Below are positions 8,001 to 16,917 of a stretch of 45,908 bases of DNA, piece after piece. Numbering within the stretch: position 1 is the first letter of the stretch; each line of letters opens with the position of its first letter. Under the pieces are notes generated by a model, which did not search any database, had not been told where the DNA came from, and saw nothing but the letters and a program-made list of their open reading frames with translations. The translations under genes were made by a program, and so were the position numbers. The DNA comes from a virus. The stretch covers positions 1 through 45,908 of IMG/VR virus record IMGVR_UViG_3300047510_002652; one strand, written 5' to 3'.

Positions 8001-11000
8001 ACTGGAATCTATGGAGTAATTGTTTCCGATGTAACATTTGATGATACTATTGTCCTAGAAGGGTTGACTGGAGAATTTAGTGAAGACGACACATATGATC
8101 TAGTTGATGCTATTACAGAGCAACCAGTTAAGATTTTATCTTTCTTATTGAACAAGAGCGGTTCATTTACTGCCGGATCAATTGTAAAACTGACTGATGG
8201 GAAAACAAAACCAGATTCAGTTAAAGCAACTGGTATCATCCTAGAATCAACAGCAAATCAGAATTCATTAAGAGTTCTTGTTTCATCTGGTAATTTCGAT
8301 TTGGGTATTGATAGTAAAGTACTTAGTCTTCAGAGTTCTACATTATCTGATGATGTTGGAATTGGAATTGTAACTTCTCGTAGTCTAAGTGAAGATATTT
8401 CTGTTTCTACTATTGATTATAACTATGCTATTGCAAAAACAGAGAATCCACATGGTCTAGTGGTTGGTGATGTTGTTGATGTTTTTGTAAATCCCGATGA
8501 CACAATTACAGAGAAGAAGTACTATGTAAGGAAGAAACTTTTCCAAGAATTAAAATTACGTGATAGAAAATTAAATGGAAGACTACAAGACACTGGTGTT
8601 GGTGCATTCACTATTCTATCTGGTGGATTCTATAGTGCCGAAGGTTCTTTCTCTGCAACTCTTGGAAATGCAGATGTAAATGCAATTATCACAAAATATC
8701 TAAATTTTTCTAGCCCAACACTCAATATTGTTGCACCTGGCACTGGATACTCAGTTGGTAACAGACTTCAGGTACTTGGTGGTTCAGGAACTGGACTTGT
8801 TGTTGATATTAATGAAGTTGGACCAAATGGAGAGATTCTTGATATAAGTGTTAATACTCCAGGAAAAAATTATTTACAAGATCAAAATGTATCTCCAGAT
8901 CAATCTCCTGGCAATGGTGCTATTATTCGTCTAGAATATGAGGAGTATTTTTCTTTATCGGACATTGAATTTATTGATAGAGGTTCAAATTTTGAAGAGG
9001 ATAATATCTTACAACTTGAAAATCTAGTTGGAGTAACACAATCGCGTCCTGCAGTAATTAGAGTAGATCATGCTGGATTATCGGATACTAATGATTCGAT
9101 GAAACTCAGTACAATTGAAAATGTTGCGATTGATGATTATCTTAAAATTGATAAAGAAATTGTAAGAGTAACTGGTGTGGATGCCCCAAATAAGAAAGTT
9201 CTTATTGAAAGAGGTCAAAAGGGAACCACTGCTGCCAGACATTTTAATAGAGCAGTAGTTGAATTTGACAATTTTGTATATACATTTACTGAAGGGGAAT
9301 ACATCCCAGAAATCGGCACTGGTGCTTCAAGTCCAAAGGTTTATCATTATAATCCAGATACAAACCTTCTTACTCTTACATATGAGTATGGAATTAACGT
9401 ATCTAATACTCCAAACATATCAATTTCTACATTCATTAGGGATGAAAGTGGACCAACAAGAAAAGAAGTTAAGATTTCGTCAGTTGGTCCTAAAGTCTTC
9501 AAACTTGAGTTCTCTGAGGATGATGAAAGCAATTTCGTAGTAAATCCTGACATTACTGCTCAAATTTACTACAAATATAAATTTGATACTAGTCACCCAA
9601 GTATGGTAAATACCTACTTGGATTTCTCACCAAGTTTAAATTATAATTTATTGACTCTTGAAAAAGTTGTTGGTGGTGTAGAACCAGGAACTGGAAGTTC
9701 GGATTCGTTTGTTGATGTAAAGTTTGGTTTTGGTCCTAGAGTTTCAGGAAATAATTATACAAATCCAGCAGATATTAGATTCTCAAATTATTATTATTTC
9801 ATTACTGCTGGTGGTGTGGAGACAGAAAGATCGAAACTTCAAATCATCAGAGATCCTTTGATTGGAAAGAAACCTGTTGCATTTGTAACTGATACTAAAT
9901 TCTTGTATCATATTACGCAACAACCACAAGAGCAAGGTACAGGATTAATCCAATACATAACATCTTCTCCTAAAGCAACAGGTATTATTCAATCTATCAA
10001 CATTACAAATAAGGGTGTTGATTATCTAAAACTTCCTTTGGTGGAAGGAATCTCTGTTCCTGAATTGGAAGCATCAGAATGGATTCCTGTCATGAATGAT
10101 TCTGGCGGTGTGGAAGAGTTCAAACTCGTAAGTCAGGGACAAAATTACATTTCCGCTAAAGTTGTTTTAGAAGGAGATGGTGAACCAGGAACATACAAAG
10201 CAATTGTGGTAAATGGCAAAGTAACAAATATTATTGTATTTGATCCAGGTAGAGGATATACTAAGATTCCTGAAGTAAGACTTATTGAGACATCAAATAA
10301 AATATATCCATATTCAAAAAATATTGGTACTCCAAAATCGATTAAAATTTACGATCCAGGCAGTTTCTATAATCAAGATGAAACTACAATACCAAAATAC
10401 ACATCTACTTTTGTTTTACTACTTTCTAATGTAGATTACAAAAATTTCAGTACCGGAACTAGAGTAGAGCAGTACAACTCATCAAATGAAGTTATTTTTA
10501 GTGGCGTTGTTGTAGAGAGTTTAAGAGAAGGTTCAAATATCTTAAGACTTAAGGATGTTGTTGGGGAACCAGATCTTCGTCTTCCACTTTTTGGTGCAAA
10601 AATTATATCTGTATTGTTCACTGATTATGAAGTAGAAATTAGATCTTACTTTGATAAACTTGGATATTTCAATTCTGAAAAAGGATTGATTAGTGCTGCT
10701 GGAAGTAAGATCACAGATTCTTATTACTATCAAGATTATTCTTATGTGATTAGATCTTATACTCCAATTGATATCTGGAGAGATCTGATTAAGGATGTTG
10801 TACACCCAGCAGGATTCCAGTTATTTGGTGAGGTAGTTGTTGAGGCAGAGGTCAAGCAAGTCTCTATACCAGAGAAGCAAGAACTCATTCCATTCAGCGT
10901 CACACTAAATGTAGGTATTCAAGACGCATTTACTTTCTCAAGCAAGAGTCAGGTTACTGAGTTAGTAGAGACAATTGCACTTGCTGATGTTCAACGAGGC

Positions 11001-14000
11001 GTTGGAAGAGTTGCTTTAGATTCTGAAGATCTTTCATCTACTTCAGTAAAAGAATTGATTTTAGATCAACCATTTGATGGATATATTGATTCGGATACTG
11101 GACTTATCTTTGGTAAGAGAGAATTCACATTACTTGACAAGAGAACAAATCAACCTGTTTTTCCATACAATGAATGTGCTGTTATTATCAGTGTAAATGG
11201 AATCGTTCAAGAACCAAAAGTTGCTTATACAATCAATGGTGCCAAGATTAAATTTGCGAGAGCACCACTAGGTCCACGCATTGATGAAGGACAATCATTA
11301 GAAGGAAGCACCTTTACTGGTAAAGCATTTAACTTTACTCAATCATCAAGAAACGAGCAATTCTTTAAGAAAACAAACGATATTTTCCAAAGAAGTGGTA
11401 TTTGGTTAGACTCAGCAAATCAAATTAGATTCAATAGAAACTTTATCATTGAAGAAACATTTGGTTATCTTAGTGCCAAATATCCAAATCTATCATTTGA
11501 TAAAGGAAAGTGTAGAAGAGATATTGGATATATCATTGATTCATTTGAGCATGATCTAAGATTTGGTGGAAACTCCAAGACTATAACATCAGGTAAATTT
11601 TATTACAATGCAGCAAATGAATTAGATTTCATCAACAATGAACTTGCGGAAACAAGAGATGCATACAAATATGCAGCAAAACTCTGTGCGGCTGCGATCA
11701 GAAACTGGGATGTAACCTTTATTGATGATCCAAGTACTCCAGATCCTCAATTTGAAGTTACCATTTCTGCAGATAGTGATATCATTACAGTTCCATCCAC
11801 ATTTGGAATTGTAGAGGGAATGTATGTAAGTTCTGGTTCCCAATTCCCAGAAAACACAAGAGTTATTGAAATTTTAGATCAGTATAATGTAAGGGTAAGT
11901 TCTAACTCATTCTCTGATATTACTGATGAAGAGGTATTTGTATTCAACATACCAATTGGTCAAGTTGTATTACCACCAGTTGGAAGTACTGAAGTTGAGT
12001 TTAATTATAATGGTATTATTGTTCAAACAGATGCAGAACTTATAGTTTCTGATGGCGTGACTGTTTCTATTACGGCAAAGGTAGCAAAACTACGTCAAGT
12101 TAGATTTGCCTTAAGTAGAGTAAATACTGGAAGATTTATTGATGCAGCAAATCTGATTTTAGTAAATCGTCAGTACATGATTGATCAAACAATCGAGTAC
12201 ATTAATCTAACATTCCCAGGTTTCTCATATCCAAGTGAAACCAAGTGTAGGAGAGACGTTGGATATCTAATCGATGCTGTTGTTTACCATCTGAAGTATG
12301 GTGGTCAAAATAGACTAATTGACTATGCCGAGAAGTATTTTCTTGCAAACAAATTAAATTATATCAAGAATGAACTTGCAGAAACTATTATAGCATTTGA
12401 GTATGTCTTTGCTATGATGATAGATGCTGTAGAAGATCCTGGTGCTCCATATCAAACAGTTAACTATTCTGTTGCTATTGATGAGGAAAATCCTATTAAC
12501 AGGTGTGCTGAAGTTAAGGCAGCAATTGACACATATAAAGAAATTTATACTTCCATTCTTGAAAATGGTCCAAATCTAATTCAAAGAGACTTTGGTAATA
12601 TTCAGAAGTCTGGCGCATATACGGAATTAAAGACAGTTTCAAATTACAATTTAATTGATGATGCAGAGTTACAACTATCAACACAGATCAATGGAATTTG
12701 GTTTGCTGCTGAATGTGCAAATGTAATTTCTACATTGTACACTTTACATCAATCACTTGATGAAATTTTAAACAATGGACCAGAATCTGTAGATGTTAGT
12801 ATTCCAGATTACATTAATGGAGAGAGTAAAGTATTTGATCTTTACACAGATTCTAACGAAATTTTCAAAACAGAATCAAATGAGGATCTACTAGTATTTG
12901 TAGATGGTGTATATCAGTCTGATAGATCATATAAAATTATTAGATCGGAAGATCCAAATGTTACTGATCAGATTGAATTCTCTGAACCACTCAAGTGGGA
13001 TCAAGATGACGCACAAATTAGACTGCAGGAAGGATTGAATATCAATACATTCCACGCATTCTCAATTGGCAACTACAGCAGAAGAAAGATTGATTCTAGA
13101 TTTGTTGGAATCCAAAAAGGACATACAATTCTTGATGCAAGGGGATTATCAACTGATGTTATTACAGATCAAAGATACTTAACAGTATTTGTTGATGGTG
13201 TATTGCAGCAGAGAGATAAAGACTATACTATTGCCGGAAACAGAATTATTTTTGATGAGGTTTTAAGAGAATCTGTTACTTCTGGTGTTAAGCAGCAGAG
13301 TAGAGTTGACATGTTCACCTATACTGGTGGATCAAACAATAATAATTTCTTTGCTTTTAATTTCCAAAGAAATGCATATGCTTCTATTGCTACTGCGGAA
13401 TTCTACTATGATCTTGGAACTGATGATCTTTATGATACTATTAAGGCATGGAGTAATCCTTCAGATGATTACCCAATCATTCTATTCAACGGAGATAATC
13501 CAGTTGGAACGATTTCTAGATTAGCAAGAATTTCCGAGCCATATCCAGGTGTATTTGCAGAAATTTTCACTACAAATAATCCACAACTTGATCCTAATCT
13601 TCCACTTATTTTCAAAAAGAACCTCCCTGGAGTTCCTGATCTAGAGTTCACATTCAATATTGTCTTTGACGAAGATACAACTCTTGTTGGACCAGAAACA
13701 TATGTTTATGGAACAATTCAAGTTAATGATGGAGTTACATTGACCGTAGGCGAGGGAGCAGAAGTTGTTTCTGTTAATACAGTATTTGATTACAAATTTG
13801 ACGAAGATGGAGATAGAATTTTTGAAAGAATTGTTTCTCCTTGGATGATTAACTATGGATTTATTAAAAATAATGCTTGGAGAATTACTAACAAAGTAAG
13901 TGCCAGCATCTTAGAAGGTGACAAAATTAAGATTGATGGTGAGAGCAATTTCAGAACTATTCTGTCAGTTCCTGATAAAGTTAGAACAACTAACTACAAT

Positions 14001-16283
14001 CCATTTGCATTTGCAAGCGATAATATTTTAGGAAAAATTATTACATCGCCTTCATTAGAAATTCCTGGTGGAAGAGGATTCTCTGCTACTGCAATTATTG
14101 ATCCTATAACTGGATCTGTAACTGGTCTTGAGTATGGAAATGTAGATAGTGTAAGATTGAATATCCTTGGCGAACCAATCCCAACTCTTGGGGAGGGATA
14201 TGCTCCAGGAATTTATATTGATTTTATTCCAGTAGATGGAAATGGTGGTGGAGCGTATGGTAAAGTTCTGACCTTCAGAGGATCAATTGTTGGTGCTGAA
14301 ATTGTTGAGGGTGGTTCTGGTTATACCCAACCACCAATCTGTATTCTCACCAGAGGATTTGATATTATCAAATCTCATAGAGCAGTTGTTGCGGATATTC
14401 AAAGAAACTTGAATATTGAATTGGCACTGCCATCTACGATTTATCAGCAAGTTACTATTGAAACTCCAAATCTTTCAGAATTTGGTGCTTACATTGTTAT
14501 TGGTGCTACTGATCCAATTGATGAGTTTGTTCTTAACAAAATTCTGGAGACTCCAACACTTCCAGTATCTCTTGCTCTGCCAGAGCAAAAGAAAGTCGAG
14601 ATTGTATCTCTACTACAACCACAACTCTTTGCCACATCAGACCAAGCAAAGATTGTGGAAACTCTATGGACTCTTCCAATCGATTCTGGACTTGCAATTG
14701 GAGAAACAACTGCAGCAAAAGCAGAAGCATCTCTTACTATTCAATCTACCGTTGGTGCTGGTAATACGTTATCAACTCCAGAAACAATCAATCAGATTGC
14801 TGCTCTCATCAACTCTACCTTCAATATTGGAGAGTATGTACTATTTGTAACAAGTACAAATGGATTCCCGAACGAAGGTCTGCTTCAAATTGGAACAGAA
14901 GTAGTTCAATATAGTTCCAAGGCACCAGATAGATTCATTATCACAATTCGTGGAGCATTTGGATCGGTTGAACAACTGCATCCAGTTGGAACAATTGTTA
15001 GACAATTCCTACCATTTGTTTCTATTAATAGAGCACCTACTCAAGTCATTGAGACTGAAAATGATATCCCTGCAGGAGCAGTTGAGATTCAACAGAATAG
15101 TGAATTTGTATTCAGAATTACATCTGATAACCAAGTAATGGCTGCTGTCATTCTTGGAAATGCTGATGATATCAGTGATTCCAGAATCAACCGAAATATT
15201 GAACAGATTATAGAAATTGATGCAACAATTCAAACTGAAATTCTGAAGATAGATTCTACCTTCACATTTAATGAAGTTCCAATTGGAATGACAGATGGAG
15301 AAACAAATATCAGTATTCTTCTTGAAGGAGAAGGAGGAGAAGTTGATGTTTCTACATACCCAACCTCTCTAAGTGTAATTGCACAATCCACAACTGCAAT
15401 TGGAGATATTGATGACTTTACTTCAGAACTGACAATTATTCCTAAAGCATCTGAAGACTTTGTTGTAATGCCATCTTCGATTCTAGAGAGCAACATTACA
15501 ATTCTAACAGAGACACAACCTGATATTGATGTTCTTGTCAATACATACGAAATCTTTGTTGGATCTATTGATATTACTCCAGTATCCAGAACTTACGTTG
15601 AAGTAGATTCTGTTGCTCATGGTGCTCTAGATACAACTACTGAAATTCTGATACCAATTCGTACTGAACTACAGGTTGTAGCAATTAATGTTGAGATTAT
15701 TTCCGAAGCAACTCCTCTAATTGAAGCAGCAGTTGCTGATGTTGATGCAGTAATTGTTGCTCTTGGCAATAGTCTGTCAGTCAGCAGACAGATCACTATG
15801 TTCCAAGAGACCAGACTTGAGGATCTAGAGAACAACAATTTGATCATGCCAGATGGAGTTAATGCTCCACCTAGCGACATTACCACAGTTGTCGAGAATG
15901 CTGTTCAGGTAGCAACAATTAATGTTGAAACAATTCTTGAGGCAACAAGCTTCGTTGAAGAGATTGTATCAGATGAAGATGTAACAATCATTCCACTTGG
16001 ATCTTCAATCTCCGTAACAAGAGAAATCATTAATATTGGTCAACCAAATGTTGCAATTATCCCAGATCCAACATCATACAGACAGATTACTTCTACTCTG
16101 GATATGGATGAGGAGATTGTAACTCCTGCGGATGTTACACCTGAAATTACAACTACATATGATGGCGTAGGAATCAACGCTGGTGCATCTGATGATGTAA
16201 CTACTGACATGATGACAACCAGAGAAGGTGGTACTACAGATGAATTCATCGAAATCAACCCAACAGATATCGAGATCAACTAA
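5067..16283 (+). CDS. 7: Giant gp7-like baseplate wedge protein
   Basis: 3738 residues against 1032 for T4 gp7. It sits exactly where gp7 lies in T4, between gp6 and gp8. Residues 1-270 resemble the later part of T4 gp7: LPEF with D-x-F-x-A-F-x-E-x-Y, then FYKAKGSEKSIKFIF and N-L-V-G-E. VHPAGFQLFGE near residue 1912 matches the gp7 RFVHPVGFGF segment. Between these anchors lie many GxGY beta motifs (near 542, 1224, 1649, 1726) and a YHYH-type domain (about 735-865, YDGNPIYGPYG at 752-762). After 1935 come beta modules with F-V-D-G-V-x-Q, two Cys-containing CRRD helical modules (Cys2149 and Cys2394) with partner cysteines at 2480 and 2550, and RGxxG(T/S) motifs (near 110, 1380, 3290). From about 3100 to the end there is a low-complexity acidic, Ile/Val/Thr-rich tail with an internal repeat. 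It overlaps the next gene by 1 nt. Confidence 0.75.
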   Translation: MAIKLSNLVKKQLPEFISTHYDSFTAFVEKYYESLEIHGQPLDILFNLSDYYDINYYSKNLLERGSKLSQPLGSNDDTIHVEDAAGFPSEYGYVKIGNEICFYTAKDGNNLTGVFRGVSGTTKLGDLYNVSKYQSSSKENHEAGAFVQNISNLFLFAIVKSFENQYLATIPKSYLGDTIDKRTLIKNITDFYKAKGSEKSIKFIFNSLVETSRGTETSIRKPSEEVMKASTSDWISDYVMTINVLSGDPQNLVGERIEQFEPYASAVVEKVEVLGDPTKAKLFLDKDSINNIFSVFGYTRLELPISSTDVKDFVIDVVSTKGWKSNNSKLYINNEEFFFQDKNINQFFIQKRSGSSNIAAGAFVYSRPPLNIKGVRFYVSGSVYNLTPKSKNPYSVVGDPILETNSAISSRNTIVYDLENAEYRWIANQNKERPSVFNNTALNERLSSVNANVSSIFEDETYFYICSSGYPEFTILGPGPDQKLENNKYLKLIRKNPQVNTEIYDVPRNDAAILLDGTLVYSKISETFVKYGPIEEIRVVNKGSGYKKPPVVLINNSPTKAKAVLSGDVVERIEVLTDQIYKKTPSIVITSGRNAVLTALVTSGRVTDLVITDPGEFYVAPPEIVIIDALGKGRLARYTARVSSSGRIIGVDKIDEGRNYSAANVIVQVIPRGQNAEAEVNIKKWYKNRFNEIERDDNNGGIVEKKFPILTGGKSYAVVGNPKKLRLLKNDNITNQLEENPTGHSKILGFAYDGNPIYGPYGFSDPLTFGSPIARMRSGYVQNPARIDGPPEEVYPLGTFDEDYTWVPNVESGKLYLDKNNGRFCVTPEYPNGIYAYFVTIDGTGEAEFPYIMGKSYYAIPVDSNYNSNITQNEIPRSVKIIDFSDYIPNGVGFSANIASIESGSIDSFFVDQTTRKHNPGNKIYFNESGTDGSGVQAEVGGVIGEDVEYLLAKKTTAVLTAEESVYLFQDYKFKQRNTGIYGVIVSDVTFDDTIVLEGLTGEFSEDDTYDLVDAITEQPVKILSFLLNKSGSFTAGSIVKLTDGKTKPDSVKATGIILESTANQNSLRVLVSSGNFDLGIDSKVLSLQSSTLSDDVGIGIVTSRSLSEDISVSTIDYNYAIAKTENPHGLVVGDVVDVFVNPDDTITEKKYYVRKKLFQELKLRDRKLNGRLQDTGVGAFTILSGGFYSAEGSFSATLGNADVNAIITKYLNFSSPTLNIVAPGTGYSVGNRLQVLGGSGTGLVVDINEVGPNGEILDISVNTPGKNYLQDQNVSPDQSPGNGAIIRLEYEEYFSLSDIEFIDRGSNFEEDNILQLENLVGVTQSRPAVIRVDHAGLSDTNDSMKLSTIENVAIDDYLKIDKEIVRVTGVDAPNKKVLIERGQKGTTAARHFNRAVVEFDNFVYTFTEGEYIPEIGTGASSPKVYHYNPDTNLLTLTYEYGINVSNTPNISISTFIRDESGPTRKEVKISSVGPKVFKLEFSEDDESNFVVNPDITAQIYYKYKFDTSHPSMVNTYLDFSPSLNYNLLTLEKVVGGVEPGTGSSDSFVDVKFGFGPRVSGNNYTNPADIRFSNYYYFITAGGVETERSKLQIIRDPLIGKKPVAFVTDTKFLYHITQQPQEQGTGLIQYITSSPKATGIIQSINITNKGVDYLKLPLVEGISVPELEASEWIPVMNDSGGVEEFKLVSQGQNYISAKVVLEGDGEPGTYKAIVVNGKVTNIIVFDPGRGYTKIPEVRLIETSNKIYPYSKNIGTPKSIKIYDPGSFYNQDETTIPKYTSTFVLLLSNVDYKNFSTGTRVEQYNSSNEVIFSGVVVESLREGSNILRLKDVVGEPDLRLPLFGAKIISVLFTDYEVEIRSYFDKLGYFNSEKGLISAAGSKITDSYYYQDYSYVIRSYTPIDIWRDLIKDVVHPAGFQLFGEVVVEAEVKQVSIPEKQELIPFSVTLNVGIQDAFTFSSKSQVTELVETIALADVQRGVGRVALDSEDLSSTSVKELILDQPFDGYIDSDTGLIFGKREFTLLDKRTNQPVFPYNECAVIISVNGIVQEPKVAYTINGAKIKFARAPLGPRIDEGQSLEGSTFTGKAFNFTQSSRNEQFFKKTNDIFQRSGIWLDSANQIRFNRNFIIEETFGYLSAKYPNLSFDKGKCRRDIGYIIDSFEHDLRFGGNSKTITSGKFYYNAANELDFINNELAETRDAYKYAAKLCAAAIRNWDVTFIDDPSTPDPQFEVTISADSDIITVPSTFGIVEGMYVSSGSQFPENTRVIEILDQYNVRVSSNSFSDITDEEVFVFNIPIGQVVLPPVGSTEVEFNYNGIIVQTDAELIVSDGVTVSITAKVAKLRQVRFALSRVNTGRFIDAANLILVNRQYMIDQTIEYINLTFPGFSYPSETKCRRDVGYLIDAVVYHLKYGGQNRLIDYAEKYFLANKLNYIKNELAETIIAFEYVFAMMIDAVEDPGAPYQTVNYSVAIDEENPINRCAEVKAAIDTYKEIYTSILENGPNLIQRDFGNIQKSGAYTELKTVSNYNLIDDAELQLSTQINGIWFAAECANVISTLYTLHQSLDEILNNGPESVDVSIPDYINGESKVFDLYTDSNEIFKTESNEDLLVFVDGVYQSDRSYKIIRSEDPNVTDQIEFSEPLKWDQDDAQIRLQEGLNINTFHAFSIGNYSRRKIDSRFVGIQKGHTILDARGLSTDVITDQRYLTVFVDGVLQQRDKDYTIAGNRIIFDEVLRESVTSGVKQQSRVDMFTYTGGSNNNNFFAFNFQRNAYASIATAEFYYDLGTDDLYDTIKAWSNPSDDYPIILFNGDNPVGTISRLARISEPYPGVFAEIFTTNNPQLDPNLPLIFKKNLPGVPDLEFTFNIVFDEDTTLVGPETYVYGTIQVNDGVTLTVGEGAEVVSVNTVFDYKFDEDGDRIFERIVSPWMINYGFIKNNAWRITNKVSASILEGDKIKIDGESNFRTILSVPDKVRTTNYNPFAFASDNILGKIITSPSLEIPGGRGFSATAIIDPITGSVTGLEYGNVDSVRLNILGEPIPTLGEGYAPGIYIDFIPVDGNGGGAYGKVLTFRGSIVGAEIVEGGSGYTQPPICILTRGFDIIKSHRAVVADIQRNLNIELALPSTIYQQVTIETPNLSEFGAYIVIGATDPIDEFVLNKILETPTLPVSLALPEQKKVEIVSLLQPQLFATSDQAKIVETLWTLPIDSGLAIGETTAAKAEASLTIQSTVGAGNTLSTPETINQIAALINSTFNIGEYVLFVTSTNGFPNEGLLQIGTEVVQYSSKAPDRFIITIRGAFGSVEQLHPVGTIVRQFLPFVSINRAPTQVIETENDIPAGAVEIQQNSEFVFRITSDNQVMAAVILGNADDISDSRINRNIEQIIEIDATIQTEILKIDSTFTFNEVPIGMTDGETNISILLEGEGGEVDVSTYPTSLSVIAQSTTAIGDIDDFTSELTIIPKASEDFVVMPSSILESNITILTETQPDIDVLVNTYEIFVGSIDITPVSRTYVEVDSVAHGALDTTTEILIPIRTELQVVAINVEIISEATPLIEAAVADVDAVIVALGNSLSVSRQITMFQETRLEDLENNNLIMPDGVNAPPSDITTVVENAVQVATINVETILEATSFVEEIVSDEDVTIIPLGSSISVTREIINIGQPNVAIIPDPTSYRQITSTLDMDEEIVTPADVTPEITTTYDGVGINAGASDDVTTDMMTTREGGTTDEFIEINPTDIEIN
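11433..11723 (+). repeat. CxxD helical module, copy 1 (in gp7-like protein)
   Basis: Coding repeat of about 97 residues starting near N-R-N-F-I-I, with CRRDIGYIID, DLRFGGN, then ELAET and a helix ending AAIRNWD. Related to the modules at 12154, 28773 and 33499. Confidence 0.7.
12154..12430 (+). repeat. CxxD helical module, copy 2 (in gp7-like protein)
   Basis: Second copy in the same protein: N-R-Q-Y-M-I, CRRDVGYLID, HLKYGGQN, KNELAET. It is followed by two C-x-x-V helices (Cys codons at 12504 and 12714), so this protein has two CRRD cysteines and two partner cysteines. Confidence 0.7.
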
Positions 16284-16864
16284 TGACTAAAATTTCTCTC
16301 ACAGACTTTCCACTAAAAGTTGAATTATTTGATGGTTCTACTTTAGAACTTAGAAATTCTCCTATTATTGGCAGGAAAGCAATTCAAGATAACTATATTC
16401 TTAATACCAGTGTAGGGCATCTAGAGGGATTCAATAGAAATGCAAATATCGAGCAGGGTACTATTCTATACCAAGCATCATCCGATATTAACTTAGATGC
16501 TACGCCACCAATTTTGGGAGTTTCTCCAACATCAATTTTTGACCAAGATCCTTTAATTACATTGGAATCTTTTGAAGAAAGACCATACTCAATGTATTCA
16601 TTGCAGGGGTTAAATCCAGCAACCGGAATACCATCCATTAACTTGTCTGGTGCCATATTCAATTCATTCCCATCAGCATCAGTTTTGCAAGTTCAAGGAT
16701 CAGTAAATCCTTTAGGAAACTTTCCAGATTCTGGGAAAGTTCAATTGAACAACGATGTTATTACCTACACAGGTAAGACAACAAATACTCTTACTGGCAT
16801 TACACGCAGCAACCCATCAGCAACTCACACTGCTGGTGATTATATGCGGACAATTTCGGTTTAA
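16283..16864 (+). CDS. Small structural protein with RGxxGT-like C-terminal motif
   Basis: 193 residues, starting on the last base of the previous stop (TAATG), so translation is coupled to the gp7-like gene. The N-terminus is beta-like (ISLTDFPLKVELFDGSTLEL). The C-terminal 45 residues (KVQLNNDVITYTG, then ITRSNPSATHTAGDYM) match a small module found three times in the giant upstream, where the core is I-G-x-E-x-x-x-Y followed by RGxxGT and HxxG. No enzyme motif is present. Inference: a baseplate protein that assembles with the gp7-like giant. It has no T4 counterpart that I recognise at this position. Confidence 0.65.
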   Translation: MTKISLTDFPLKVELFDGSTLELRNSPIIGRKAIQDNYILNTSVGHLEGFNRNANIEQGTILYQASSDINLDATPPILGVSPTSIFDQDPLITLESFEERPYSMYSLQGLNPATGIPSINLSGAIFNSFPSASVLQVQGSVNPLGNFPDSGKVQLNNDVITYTGKTTNTLTGITRSNPSATHTAGDYMRTISV

Positions 16865-16876
16865 GAAAAAAAGTAT

Positions 16877-16884
16877 TATAAATA
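16877..16884 (+). promoter_or_regulatory. T4-type late promoter TATAAATA
   Basis: Exact T4 late consensus TATAAATA, 12 nt after the previous stop and 33 nt before the ATG of gp8. Probably the promoter for gp8. Confidence 0.75.
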
Positions 16885-16917
16885 AAACAAGAAAAACGAT
16901 CTGTTAGATTAAAGACA

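Noticed and set aside
14416-14850. 144-codon + strand frame rich in Leu and Gln
   Set aside because: It lies inside the gp7-like gene and its Leu/Gln-heavy composition is typical of an out-of-frame reading of repetitive Ile/Thr/Ala codons.
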